Counted from the stretch's first letter, positions 35,488-45,150 are shown. The stretch is DNA of 64,000 nt from HK1 sp965220535 (GCA_965220535.1 OZ244833.1:2728001-2792000), one strand, 5' to 3'. Numbers and translations are program-made. The notes: generated from the letters alone by a model not told the origin.

Positions 35488-36091
35488 TCACGGGGGAAGA
35501 GGCGTCGCTTCCGTTGAAGCATGCCCACACACATCCGTGGTGGAGCACGCGCCGCTCGGTTGCGGGTCGCCGATGCGAAGGTTTGCGTGCATCGTGCGTT
35601 GCTCGCGGCTCGCGGTGTTGCCGTCAACCATGACGCAGTTGGACTGGTTTCCATGCTCGTCGTGATCGCACACCATGCAGATTCCGCTCGATCCGCCGTC
35701 GCACGTCATGTACCGAGCGGCGAGTTGCGTGTTACCGCCTTGCTCTATCCACTTCGAACCGTCCGCGTTGTCATCGGTGCAGCCGAAATACGGGTGGCAG
35801 GCTTGTTCCGCCATCTGCGTAGAGGGCTCGGCGGACGCTTCGCTGATACACACCACGCTCCCGTCATCGAAGCGGGTGCAGATTTGGCACACGCCATCAT
35901 CGTCACACACAGCCACTTGCGCAGCCGCCATCTGCGTGGGGACTTCTTCGGTCGCCGCCTGAATCAGTTCGCCGTCTTCGCCGTAGCAGCGTTCCACACC
36001 ATCGTTATCGACGCAACCCGCCCTCGGCGAACGCGAAAGAAGCGAAGCCCATACACAGCCCTGCGAGCACTGCTCTGATCGTGATCTTCAT
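35488..36091 (-). pseudogene. Cys-rich secreted protein gene with frameshift
   Basis: The ATG at 36091 (GAGGATGG upstream) begins a signal peptide, MKITIRAVLAGLCMGFASFA, cleavage near AFA/EGG. One extra base in GGGTTGCGTC shifts the frame and gives a TAA four codons later. In the other frame the mature part continues to 35488: CVDNDGVERCYGEDGE, then repeated CDDDGVCQICTRFDDGSVVC and CDGGSSGICMVCDHDEHGNQ units with regular Cys pairs, acidic overall, no anchor. The long intact second frame suggests a recent lesion (or a sequencing error). Family unknown; perhaps a small disulfide-rich or metal-binding exported protein. Confidence 0.6.
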
Positions 36092-36224
36092 GATTACCAT
36101 CCTCGTAAGCGCAAGTAGTACGTGATTGCGTCGCTAATCCCACGCTTGATCTTTATTGCGCGTATCACAGGCAAATAGCCATCCGCGGCCATAGCTAAAT
36201 AAGATAGCGTCGCTTTCCCGTGCG

Positions 36225-37035
36225 GGCCGATGCTCGATGCGGAACTGGTCGAAGAGATCAGGCAAGTGATCACGGCCAGTGGGTTCCATCGCGAGGGCTA
36301 TCGCAAACTACGGGCGCGCTTGCGTTATGAGGAGATTTCGTCCCTCGCAGGAGCGGGTTTTGCGACTCATGCACGAGAACGACTTGCTCGCCAAGCCATG
36401 CCGAAGGACGCAGCGTGGCCCTCGGGCTCATGATGGAATAATCGTGCCTTCGAGGGCCGATGAGATGTGGGGCACCGATATGACAACGGTCGTTCTCGGG
36501 ACCGGGTGGCGGGTCTGCGTTTTCGTGGCGGTCGCCCGTTGTTCGGCGAGTTGCGTCGGTTAAGCACGCGGCCACGCGAGGTACGCTTTTTGAAGCGTTG
36601 GAGTCGGTCCGCCAAGGGGTGCTTTCCGAATGCTTCGGAGCCATCGGCGAGGGGGTGGCGACAGGATTGACCATCCGCCATGACAACGGGTCGCAGTCCA
36701 TCGGTCGCGACTTCCTTTGGCGAGATCGATTGGGCGAGATCTCTGGGGCAAAGATCACCTCGTCGCCGTCCTTTGTCTGTTCCCGAAGAAGGCAATGGGT
36801 GTGCCGAGCGCTTCTCCGTACCTTGAAGGAGAACCTGCTCTGGCTAAGACACCTTGTTGGACCATCGAAGAGTTGCAGCAGGCACCGTATGAGTTCAAGG
36901 GCTGCTACAGCCAACACTGGTTGATCGAACGCCACGGACAACGCTCTGTCGAGCCAGTTCAGGCGAGGGGCGGTGGGCGAAACCCGGACGGCCGCATAAG
37001 ATTCAAAAGTGTCTCGATAACCCTAGGGTGCTACA
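36225..37035 (+). mobile_element. truncated IS3-family insertion sequence, copy 2
   Basis: Same element and orientation as 30838-32091 but missing the left end. It starts inside orfB (DAELVEEIRQVITASGFHRE, GYRKLRARLR), shifts frame to RVLRLMHENDLLAKPC and HDGIIVPSRADEMWGTDMTT (DDE core), then LTIRHDNGSQSIGRDF, SPSFVCS and RTLKENLLWLRHL in further frames. The right end AGTGTCTCGATAACCCT...CTACA (37008-37035) is nearly identical to copy 1. Inactive. Confidence 0.8.
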
Positions 37036-37087
37036 AGCGGGAGCGAAGCCGTGACGCTCGAAGCGAACCGCCCGAGCGATCGAGCGA

Positions 37088-37765
37088 ATGAACGCCCCTA
37101 AGGACGAATTGGGGCGAGTAGAAAGTCCGCGAGCCTTGCGCCCGCGCGTAGTCGTACTAATCTCGCTCGGCGTGCCTATTCTTGCCGTCGCGCTTATCTG
37201 GGGCTTTGTCTTCGTCGCCGAAGAACTGACCCGCCCGCGCAACTTGGAGCAAGCACGCGCTGCCTACGTCGAAGCCGTCGCCGAAGTCGCGCAAACCGAA
37301 ACCGAAGCCGAGCGAGCCAAAGCCGAAGCCAAGCGAGCCGAAGCCGCCAACTTCCCGAACCTTGTCGAACTCGTACGCGCGGGCTACGACGATCTCACCG
37401 CATCCGAACTCCCCCGCGCAGCCTATGGCGACGCCCACGCCGCTCGGCGTGTACGCGCTTGGCTCGTTCGATCCGCGGCAGCGGGAGACGAATACACCGT
37501 CTCTCTTTTGGACTCGGGCTTGCCCGACGTCGGCGATCATAATCTCGCCCGCCACGCGCTTGGGATGTACGGCGGCGGGATATTCAGAGCGGGGCTTGGA
37601 GACGAGCGAGTACGCGCCGCCTATAGGCAAACCAGCCTTGACGATCTTCGAGCCACGACCGAATTCTTGCACCGAAGCCACGCTCGTAGGCTCGCAAGAG
37701 ACAAAGCCGACGCTGCGCGGATCACGATGCAAGCCTTCGAATCGGCCGAAAATGAACGCCCGTGA
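37088..37765 (+). CDS. single-span membrane protein with coiled coil
   Basis: 225 residues from ATG 37088. Cytoplasmic N-terminus of about 20 residues, one membrane span (VVVLISLGVPILAVALIWGF), an Ala/Glu-rich coiled coil (AYVEAVAEVAQTETEAERAK to KRAEAANF), then a mostly helical domain of 130 residues that resembles a short helical-repeat fold (LVELVRAGYDDLTASELPRA; HAARRVRAWLVRSAAAGDEY), possibly Sel1- or tetratricopeptide-like. No family recognised. The gene starts 52 bases after the right end of the IS copy and is intact, unlike its neighbours. Confidence 0.6.
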   Translation: MNAPKDELGRVESPRALRPRVVVLISLGVPILAVALIWGFVFVAEELTRPRNLEQARAAYVEAVAEVAQTETEAERAKAEAKRAEAANFPNLVELVRAGYDDLTASELPRAAYGDAHAARRVRAWLVRSAAAGDEYTVSLLDSGLPDVGDHNLARHALGMYGGGIFRAGLGDERVRAAYRQTSLDDLRATTEFLHRSHARRLARDKADAARITMQAFESAENERP

Positions 37766-38192
37766 CGCCGAGCCGAGCGAGCACGGGCGGCTATCGCCCT
37801 GCCCGCCCTTCGCGCCCTTGCCGTGATCGCGGGCTTTCTTGCCTCATTTCGCTCGAAGCCCGATGCCGTCGGTTCGGGACTCCTGTTCGAATGGCGGGCA
37901 TACCCCGCCCGCAGGCGTTGCTGCTTCGTATTCATTCCACCGCATCGTCGCCGCGCGGCAGGGCTTCGAATGCAGCGCAGTCTGCCCCGCAAGTTCCTCT
38001 GCTCCGGAATCGGTATCGATCCCCTCATCGGGTCGCACGAGGGATATCCGGGCGGATAGCCAAGCAATATTCTCGCCGCCGGCGGTGCTTCCCGATCCCG
38101 GCTCTTTGCCAAGAAAGCGTTTTTCATCCCCGAAGAGCGCCGATGGTCTTTGTTCTTGCTTGCCATCCGATGCCATCGGCGAAGTTCGGGCG
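37766..38192. other. intergenic region, no gene seen
   Basis: 427 bases between the membrane-protein gene and the end of the fic gene. Frames on both strands are open but have no family-like sequence, signal peptide or RBS. No terminator with a clear T-run was found. Confidence 0.4.
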
Positions 38193-39353
38193 TTATTCCG
38201 TCAGCAGATCGTAGTATTTCTTGTAGATGTAAAGCCGCCCTCGTCGCTTCCCTTCGATCTCGATCTCGTCCACGATTCCGATTTTGACGAGATTCCCGAG
38301 GGCGTTTTGGGCCGTCGGATAGGCGATCCCGAGTTCGCTTGCGACCAGACTAGCGGCGGTGATCGGTCGGTGTTTCATCTCCTCGTGCACGTTCAAAGCC
38401 GACGAGGCGCTTCGCCCGAGTCGATCTTTGATTTTTTTTCGATCCTCTTCGATGATGTCGATCATTTCGCTTGCGGTTTTCGAAGCCTGCTCCGCGGTTT
38501 CCGCGACCCCGGTCAGGAAAAACTCCATCCAGGCCTCCCATGCACCGGTCAGGCGTGTTTCCTGCAAAAGCCGGTAGTAATCCCCGATATGCGATTTGAA
38601 GAATCGGCTGAGATAGAGGTCCGGCTTTTTGAGCATGCCCGCTTCGCACAGGATCAAGGTGATCATCAGGCGGCCGAGGCGACCGTTGCCGTCCAAAAAA
38701 GGATGGATGGTTTCGAACTGTACGTGGGCCAGACCCGCTTTGATCAATGGGGTGATGCGCCGATCTTCGCTATGAAGGAATTTCTCGAAGTCTCCCAAAC
38801 ACTCGTCGATCCGATCCGGCGGCGGCGGAACGAAAACCGCATTGCCCGGCCTCGTGCCCCCGATCCAGTTCTGGCTCTTGCGGAATTCCCCCGGCTGTTT
38901 GGTCGCCCCTCGGCCCGAACGAAGGAGAATTGCATGCATTTCTCTTAGCAGGCGCAGGCAAAGAGGGAAGTCGTCCTGACGGATACGCTTGATGCCATGC
39001 TCGATCGCATCGATGAGGTTGAAAACCTCCCTCAGGTCGTCCTCTTCGGAATGACCCTCGCTCCGATCGAAAAGAAAGATATCGTCCCAAGAGGACTGCG
39101 TGCCTTCGATTTGCGATGACAAGAGTGCTTCTTTGGCCGTATAGGTCGGCATGGGGGCTTTTCTCACAGGCAATATCTCGCTCATGCCGTCCAATCTCCC
39201 GACAGCGATTGCCGCCCGCTCCAACAGGTGCACGAAGCCGCTCGTATCCAAAGGAGGATTCGGCGGAAGCGCGGCGGGAACGAAGGCGGAGACACGCTCG
39301 CCATCGAAGGTTTTTTCTTCGACGAATCTGCCGGATCGGCGCCGATATTTCAT
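38193..39353 (-). CDS. Fic family protein
   Basis: 386 residues. ATG 39353 (MKYRRRSGRFVEE) is preferred because family members begin just before this motif; in-frame starts at 39413 and 39536 would reach into the AT-rich repeat array. Fic enzymes transfer AMP (or other groups) from a nucleotide to a hydroxyl on a target protein. The N-terminal region has SSQIEGTQSSW, the inhibitory-helix type motif (S/T)xxxE(G/N) of Fic_N proteins; the catalytic motif HPFLDGNGRLGR with the active His is near residue 216; PGEFRKSQNWIGGT is also typical. The C-terminus is a winged-helix DNA-binding domain (ASELGIAYPTAQNALGNLV). Lone-chain Fic with an HTH, perhaps self-regulating. Toxin-like role possible; no antitoxin gene adjoins. 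Confidence 0.92.
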   Translation of the reverse strand: MKYRRRSGRFVEEKTFDGERVSAFVPAALPPNPPLDTSGFVHLLERAAIAVGRLDGMSEILPVRKAPMPTYTAKEALLSSQIEGTQSSWDDIFLFDRSEGHSEEDDLREVFNLIDAIEHGIKRIRQDDFPLCLRLLREMHAILLRSGRGATKQPGEFRKSQNWIGGTRPGNAVFVPPPPDRIDECLGDFEKFLHSEDRRITPLIKAGLAHVQFETIHPFLDGNGRLGRLMITLILCEAGMLKKPDLYLSRFFKSHIGDYYRLLQETRLTGAWEAWMEFFLTGVAETAEQASKTASEMIDIIEEDRKKIKDRLGRSASSALNVHEEMKHRPITAASLVASELGIAYPTAQNALGNLVKIGIVDEIEIEGKRRGRLYIYKKYYDLLTE

Positions 39354-39457
39354 ATCCGATGTCGTGTCCTCGGCGACAGAGGCGACAGAGGTATAGGGGT
39401 TCGCTTCGATCATGATATCGACCTCGAGCTTGGGAATCGGGATACGATGGACAAGAA

Positions 39458-40112
39458 TTTGGAATCGAGGGTGAGAATCAAGAATCAAGAGGTGTTGAGA
39501 TTCAAAATTAGAGCATGGATTTTGAATCAAGAGCAAGGGAAATGCAAGAAACTTGAATCAAGGGGTGATGAAATTAAAGATTGGGGGCTGAATTTTGAAT
39601 CAAGAGCAGGGGAAATTCAAAAAACTTGAATCAAGAGGTGATGAGATTTAAGATTGGGGGGTGAATTTTGAATCAAGAGCAGGGGAAATTCAAAAAACTT
39701 GAATCAAGAGGCGATGAGATTCAAGATTGGGGGGTGAATTTTGAATCAAGAGCAGGGGAAATTCAAAAAACTTGAATCAAGAGGCGATGAGATTCAAGAT
39801 TGGGGGGTGAATTTTGAATCAAGAGGAGGGGAAATTCAAAAAACTTGAATCAAGAGGTGATGAGATTCAAGATTGGGGGGTGAATTTTGAATCAAGGGCA
39901 GGGGAAATTCAAAAAACTTGAATCAAGGGGCGATGAGATTCAAGATTGGGGGGTGAATTTTGAATTGAGAGCAGGGGAAATTCAAAAAACTTGAATCAAG
40001 GGGCGATGAGATTCAAGATTGGGGGGTGAATTTTGAATTGAGAGCAGGGGAAATTCAAAAAACTTGAATCAAGGGGCGATGAGATTCAAGATTGGGGGGT
40101 GAATTTTGAATC
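39458..40112. repeat. AT-rich 73-bp tandem array
   Basis: About nine head-to-tail units of 73 bases (first complete unit 72). The unit start CAAGAGCAGGGGAAATTC recurs at 39529, 39601, 39674, 39747, 39820, 39893, 39966 and 40039, and ends at 40112. Each unit has the paired pieces TTGAATCAAGAG twice plus GATTGGGGGGTGAATTTTGA, so it is itself two related halves. It is strikingly AT-rich in a GC-rich chromosome and has no spacers, so it is not a CRISPR. Neighbouring units differ at only one to four bases. It lies just upstream of fic, between fic and a broken ankyrin gene. Confidence 0.95.
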
Positions 40113-40609
40113 GAGAACGAACCGGAGTCAGAAGATCGGAGTCGAATGAGGCTTCAAAAAGAGAATGTCGGCGGGGGTCCGAACCCCGATGAGGCTATTC
40201 GATAACTCTCCTCCCGTCTCAGCGTTCAGGCGAGCGAGATCGCATCTCTTTATCGAGACACTAGGCTTTCGTCGTCCCCCCGAAGCGACCGGATTTGAAA
40301 TTCCCCTCGATATCGCGTTTGAAAAACCCGAAGCGGGGAACGAAGGCGAGCATCGCCCGGAAAAAGGGGGTGGCGCTTTTTCCCCAAGCCTGCGCCCGAC
40401 GGGAGCGGCGATGGAAGAACAAGGAGCCATGGAAGGGGCGTCATCGCTTCGAAGCGCGACGCTGCCCCGGTCGGCTCGGCAAGGGCGGGGCCGAGTTTCG
40501 AGGATATGGGCGCTTTGGGATATCGACCGGCGAACGGGCTCGATATTTTCGAAAACGAGGCTCCGTGTTCGATGGGAGACCCTCGGCTATGCCCGATCGA
40601 TGCCGAAGG
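40113..40609. other. intergenic region after the 73-bp array
   Basis: 497 bases that return to the normal GC-rich composition. The open frames (both strands) show no recognisable protein. No promoter or RNA gene found. Confidence 0.4.
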
Positions 40610-41442
40610 CTAAAAACTCTCGGCGTCTTTCAACGCTTGGATGACCCTGTAGGCGCCGCTTTCCTTCGCAACCCTCGCAGGAGCAAACCCTTCGTCAGTT
40701 CGCGCTCTCCTATCGGTTCCCGCCTCGATCGGCAAAAGAGCGGCAGCGGCGGAATCGTTGAAAGCGGACGCCTGCAAGGGCGTGCCGCCGTTGGCGCCCA
40801 TCGCATCGACATCGGCGCCGGCATCGATCAGCATGTGGACGATACCGGAGTGATCGAAAAACGCGGCGAGATGCAAGGATATTTGGCCGGGATTCTCCCT
40901 CGCCTCGAGCTCGGCTCCGCCTTCGATCAACATGCGGGCGACGGTGACGGAATCGTTGAAAGCGGACGCCTGCAAGGGCGTGCCGCCGTTGGCGCCCATC
41001 GCATCGACATCGGCATCGACATCGACATCGGCGCGGGCATCGGCATCGACATCGGCGCGGGCATCGATCAGCATGTGGACGATACCGGAGCGATCGAAAA
41101 ACGCGGCGAGATGCAAGGATATTTGGCCGGGATTCTCCCGCGCCTCGAGCTCGGCTCCGCCTTCGATCAACACGCGGGCGACGGCGACGGAATGATTGAA
41201 AGCGGCGGTCTGCAAGGGCGTTCCGCTTTCGAGCGATACGCGGGCGCCGGTGGCGAAATCGCTGAACGGGGCGAAATGCAAGGGCGTGCTGTCGCTCTTG
41301 TTCTTGGCATCGATATCGGCTTCGCTCGATAGCCGAGCGGCGCCGCCGCATGATGCAAGGGAGTATCGGGCGCTGCGAGGACGGGGGTTGCGCAAGGCAC
41401 GACGATCGCGCCGGGGATCGAGAGACGGGGCAATCGAATCAT
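40610..41442 (-). pseudogene. secreted ankyrin-repeat gene with frameshift
   Basis: From the ATG at 41442 a signal peptide (MIRLPRLSIPGAIVVPCATP, cleavage near LAA/PD) leads into TPLHHAAA, the start of an ankyrin repeat. The frame then shifts by one base in a GCGGCGGCGCC run; the other frame continues with LSSEADIDAKN, STPLHFAPFSDFA and further repeats to 40610 (GTPLQASAFNDSVTVARMLI, ISLHLAAFFD, VHMLIDAGADVDAMG). A block of about 190 bases is duplicated inside (GTPLQ...VDAMGANG occurs twice, with a VDADARADVD expansion). Without the shift it would be an exported ankyrin protein of about 275 residues, used for protein binding. Pseudogene or assembly error cannot be separated here. Confidence 0.7.
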
Positions 41443-41720
41443 CGAATCTCCGCTCTCGGGCTCGGGGGCTTCCCGCTACCATATACGCATCATCTTTATC
41501 ATGTTGATGGCGAGCGGGTCGATGCTCCGTGATCCCCGCTGCCTTGGCCCGAGGCCTGCCGGTCGTTATCGCTTAGGGTGCGCCCGAAACGAGGGTCTCC
41601 TCGGGTGGACGGGTCGGGTGGACGGGTCTTCGCTTCGGACGACGAGGCGGATGAAGCGATCGCGCGTTCGTATCGAGGCCTTTATCCCTTTTGTTTGCGA
41701 ATGCATCGGGGAGTGTTGCC

Positions 41721-43994
41721 ATGCTGCCATTGACCGGATACGCGGATCGGCTCTCCGTACGCCCGGGACAGACGATCCGGTTTCATGTCTCGAATGCGAC
41801 CGGCGTCGAGGCCCGGGCATCGATCGTGCGCGTCATCTGCGCGGACGGAAATCCTGCAGGCCCCGGCATCCTCACGGAGAAGATCGACGACGCTCCGATA
41901 CGCCGCTCGTCTCCCGGACCGCAGCATTCTCCTCAAGGCTCTTATGCCCGTATCGAGGGTGTCGGTCGCTGTTTCGCCGGGGATGTTTTTTCGATCGTAT
42001 GCCTGATCTGGCCGACTCGTATCGCCGCCGGTCGGCAGGCGATCGTCTCGCTCGGCGATGCGAACTCCGCCGGCGGCTTCACCTTGGGGCTCGACGAGGC
42101 CGGTCGGCTATGCGCAAGTCACGGTGTCGAAGGGCTTGATATCGCCGTGGTGCCCGAGCCCCTCGTCGAGCGCAACTGGTATGCGATATGGCTGACGGGC
42201 GGGGTCGAGGGTCGTTCGAAGGGTGCGAGCGCAAGCGATGTCCACCTCGGATGGAAGCCGATCCGTCCTCGGCTCGGCGCCGCCCCCGATCCTCGTGCGC
42301 TTTGTCGGGCATCGTCTTTCGATATGCGCTGTGCCGCGTCGACACCCTTGCTCTTCGCCGCGAGCGATTCGGCGAAGCCCGGGCGTTTCTTCAACGGCAA
42401 GATCGAAGCCCCCTGCATACTGGATCGTCCGCTCGAAGAAGCCGAGATCGACGCCCTCGCGCAAGGAAAAGCCGTCGAGGGAGCGGTGGCGGCGTGGGAT
42501 TTTTCCCGCGGCATCGATTCGAGCCGTATCGAGGATGCAGGTTCGCAAGCGATGCATGGGAGGCTTTTCAACACCCCGGGGCGGGGGATGACCGGCGCTT
42601 GCTGGAGCGGCCGGGAAATGTGTTGGCGACATGCCCCGCAAGAATACGCCGCCATATATTTCCACGAGGACGATATCGACGATTGCGCTTGGCCGGTGGC
42701 ATTCGAATGGACGGTGCCCTCGTCGATGCGATCGGGGGCTTTCGCCCTTTTGCTCGACGCCGGGGACGCCAACGACAATATCCCCTTTTTCATCGTTCCC
42801 CCCAAAGGCCGGGCCACCGCCGATACGGCGCTTCTCGTCTCGACCTTCACCTATACGATTTATGCCAACCACGCTCGCCCCGAATGGTCGAGCGACCCCC
42901 GCTGGCGCGAGGACTGGAAGAAGCAATCCTCGGCTTGGGGGGCGAATCCCCATAACCCGGGCGATCACCTCGAATACGGGCTTTCGACCTATAACTTTCA
43001 TAGCGACGGCAGCGGGATATCGATCGCCTCTTGGCACCGACCGATGCTGAATGTCCGTCTTGGCTATATCACCTACCCCGACCCCGAAGTCCGCGGCTCC
43101 GGCATGCGTCATTTCCCCGCCGACACGCACCTGATCGCCTGGCTGGAGGCCAAGGGCATCGCCTACGATTTGATCAGCGATCAGGAGCTGCACGACGAGG
43201 GCGCGGATCTTTTGCAGCATTATCGAACGCTGATGACCGGCTCTCACCCCGAATACCACACGCCGAGGACCTTGGATGCGATCGAGCAGTGGCGAGATCG
43301 GGGCGGACGTCTGTGCTATCTCGGGGGGAACGGTTTTTATTGGAAGATCGCTCTTTCGCGGGAAAAGCCGGGGGTGATCGAAATTCGCCGGGGGGAGGGC
43401 GGAATCCGCGCTTGGGCGGCGGAGCCGGGAGAGTATTACAACCAATTCGATGGCGAGTATGGCGGTTTGTGGCGTCGTAATGGCCGTCCGCCGCAGGATC
43501 TTTGCGGGGTCGGTTTTACCGCGCAGGGTAACTATTCGGGTTCGTATTATAGAAAGCGACCGCAAGCGAGCGACACCAGAGCGGCGTGGATATTCGACGG
43601 TATCGAGGGGGAGACCTTCGGGGATCACGGTCTCGGCGGGCATGGAGCGGCGGGTTTCGAGCTGGACCGAGCCGACAAACGGCTCGGCACTCCGAGACAC
43701 GCATTGGTTCTTGCCAGTTCGGAAAATCATCCGCCGGATACGCCTTGGGTCCTGGTGCCGGAAGAGCAGCTGACGCATATCGTTACCTGGCCGGGGGAGC
43801 CCTATCGCGATCTGATTCGCGCGGATATCGTTTTCTTCGAAACCCCGGCGGGCGGTGCGGTTTTTTCGGTGGGCTCGATCACTTTTTGCAGCAGTTTGCC
43901 GAGCGAGGGTTTCGACAACGATATTTCGCGCTTGCTGGAAAACGTGCTGCGGCGTTTTTCCGATCCCGAGCCTTTTGTCATGCCCGATGCCTGA
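41721..43994 (+). CDS. N,N-dimethylformamidase large-subunit-like protein
   Basis: 757 residues, close to the 762 of the DMF amidohydrolase beta subunit. ATG 41721 has GGGAG upstream; an in-frame ATG at 41691 adds ten residues. Parts in order: an N-terminal beta domain (LSVRPGQTIRFHVS), a LamG-like insert (FSIVCLIWPTR; HLGWKPIRP), then the large C-terminal domain with SPDPEVRGSGMRHF-type residues, PADTHLIAWLEAKGIAYDLI, GSHPEYHTPRTLDAI, RGGRLCYLGGNGFYW and the Tyr/Glu/His-rich segment EYYNQFDGEYGG. The known enzyme is an iron-dependent hydrolase of dimethylformamide that needs a small alpha subunit; no small-subunit gene is visible, so the true substrate may be another amide. Confidence 0.85.
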   Translation: MLPLTGYADRLSVRPGQTIRFHVSNATGVEARASIVRVICADGNPAGPGILTEKIDDAPIRRSSPGPQHSPQGSYARIEGVGRCFAGDVFSIVCLIWPTRIAAGRQAIVSLGDANSAGGFTLGLDEAGRLCASHGVEGLDIAVVPEPLVERNWYAIWLTGGVEGRSKGASASDVHLGWKPIRPRLGAAPDPRALCRASSFDMRCAASTPLLFAASDSAKPGRFFNGKIEAPCILDRPLEEAEIDALAQGKAVEGAVAAWDFSRGIDSSRIEDAGSQAMHGRLFNTPGRGMTGACWSGREMCWRHAPQEYAAIYFHEDDIDDCAWPVAFEWTVPSSMRSGAFALLLDAGDANDNIPFFIVPPKGRATADTALLVSTFTYTIYANHARPEWSSDPRWREDWKKQSSAWGANPHNPGDHLEYGLSTYNFHSDGSGISIASWHRPMLNVRLGYITYPDPEVRGSGMRHFPADTHLIAWLEAKGIAYDLISDQELHDEGADLLQHYRTLMTGSHPEYHTPRTLDAIEQWRDRGGRLCYLGGNGFYWKIALSREKPGVIEIRRGEGGIRAWAAEPGEYYNQFDGEYGGLWRRNGRPPQDLCGVGFTAQGNYSGSYYRKRPQASDTRAAWIFDGIEGETFGDHGLGGHGAAGFELDRADKRLGTPRHALVLASSENHPPDTPWVLVPEEQLTHIVTWPGEPYRDLIRADIVFFETPAGGAVFSVGSITFCSSLPSEGFDNDISRLLENVLRRFSDPEPFVMPDA

Positions 43995-44126
43995 CGGGAT
44001 GACTGACGGGCTTTTTTCATCGACGCTTCCCGCACCTATCCCCGCACCGCCTCGTCGTCGATCGGCCCTTCGCAAAGCTATAAAACCCGCAAATCTCGCC
44101 CTTCGGGGGCGATGCGCGTTTTTGCA

Positions 44127-44157
44127 TTGAATTTCCCGACGATCGACACCATATAGT
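44127..44157 (+). promoter_or_regulatory. possible rpoH promoter
   Basis: TTGAAT (44127-44132) and TATAGT (44152-44157) with 19 bases between, about 70 bases upstream of the rpoH start. Spacing is slightly long for sigma-70, so this is a weak call. Confidence 0.35.
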
Positions 44158-44228
44158 TTTCATAACGGCCATCGAAGGGGGCTATTTTCCCCGGTGCCGA
44201 TAAATGCTTACGCGAGAGGTAAAAAGCG

Positions 44229-45077
44229 ATGAATACATTTCCGACCCGGCTTCCGGCGCCGACGGCGGATCTCCAATGCTATTTGCGGGAGATCCAGTCT
44301 TTTCCGATGTTGGCGGCCGATGAAGAGCGCGAATTGGCCACCCGCGTACGAGACGAAAACGATATCGATGCCGCTTGGAGGCTCGTTACTTCCCATCTGC
44401 GCTATGTCGCCAAGATCGCCCGCGGCTATAGCGGCTACGGATTGCCCCAAGAGGATTTGATTCAGGAGGGCAATGTCGGTTTGATGAAGGCGGTGGGGCG
44501 CTTCGACCCTGAAGTCGGAGTGCGGCTCGTTTCCTTCGCGGTGCATTGGATTCGGGCGGAGATTCACGACTTCGTCATGCGCAACTACCGCATCGTCAAG
44601 GTCGCCACGACGCGGGCTCAGCGCAAACTCTTCTTCAATCTGCGCAAGTTGAAAGAGCGCTCGGGGACGCTTTCGGACCAAGAGGCGGGAAGGATCGCCG
44701 AAGAACTCGACGTGGACCGGAAAGAAGTGCTCGAGATGGATCGCCGTCTTTCGATGCCCGATGAGGCATTCGATGCGATGAACGAAGACGACGAGTCCCA
44801 TTCGCCGGCGGCTTATTTGGCGGCCGACGACTCCCATGATCCGGAATCGTCGGCGGAGCGCGAGCAGTCGAGGGAGTTCTACACCGAGCGATTGCACACC
44901 GCACTGTCTCGCCTCGATCCGCGCACTCGCGAGATCGTGCGTCGGCGTCGGCTCGAAGAGCCTCCGGCGAAACTGCGGGAACTGGCCGATGAATACGGTC
45001 TTTCCGCCGAACGCGTGCGTCAGATCGAGGCCCACGCTTTGAGCGAACTGAAAGACTCTCTTTTGCAAGCCGCTTAG
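44229..45077 (+). CDS. rpoH: heat-shock sigma factor sigma-32
   Basis: 282 residues, the normal length of RpoH. ATG 44229 with GAGAGG upstream. Region 1.2 (LQCYLREIQSFPMLAADEER), region 2 (SHLRYVAKIARGYSGYGLPQEDLIQEG), the RpoH box (RAQRKLFFNLRKLKER), and region 4 (RDLAD-like LRELADEYGLSAERVRQIEA) are in order and intact. VRLVSFAVHWIRAEIHDFVM identifies the gammaproteobacterial form. It directs RNA polymerase to heat-shock promoters such as the two found upstream of hsp20 at 47.7-48.1 kb. Own terminator follows. Confidence 0.96.
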   Translation: MNTFPTRLPAPTADLQCYLREIQSFPMLAADEERELATRVRDENDIDAAWRLVTSHLRYVAKIARGYSGYGLPQEDLIQEGNVGLMKAVGRFDPEVGVRLVSFAVHWIRAEIHDFVMRNYRIVKVATTRAQRKLFFNLRKLKERSGTLSDQEAGRIAEELDVDRKEVLEMDRRLSMPDEAFDAMNEDDESHSPAAYLAADDSHDPESSAEREQSREFYTERLHTALSRLDPRTREIVRRRRLEEPPAKLRELADEYGLSAERVRQIEAHALSELKDSLLQAA

Positions 45078-45116
45078 AACGAATATCCCTGCGTAATATC
45101 CCTGCGTTTTATGCCG

Positions 45117-45150
45117 AGCGGCTTCCTCGAAAAGAGGGGGCCGCTTTTTC
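45117..45150 (+). terminator. intrinsic terminator after rpoH
   Basis: 12-bp stem AGCGGCTTCCTC (45117-45128) / GAGGGGGCCGCT (45134-45145) with two G-U pairs, GAAAA loop, followed by TTTTC. Confidence 0.88.

Noticed and set aside
30838..37035. Active transposase genes
   Set aside because: Both IS3-type copies are frameshifted in several places and one lacks its left end.
39458..40112. CRISPR array
   Set aside because: The 73-bp units follow one another without variable spacers and no cas genes are present.
42108..44075. 655-residue minus-strand open frame across the dimethylformamidase-like gene
   Set aside because: Antisense shadow, Arg/Pro-rich without motifs. The same applies to 50579-52501 and 52981-54621.
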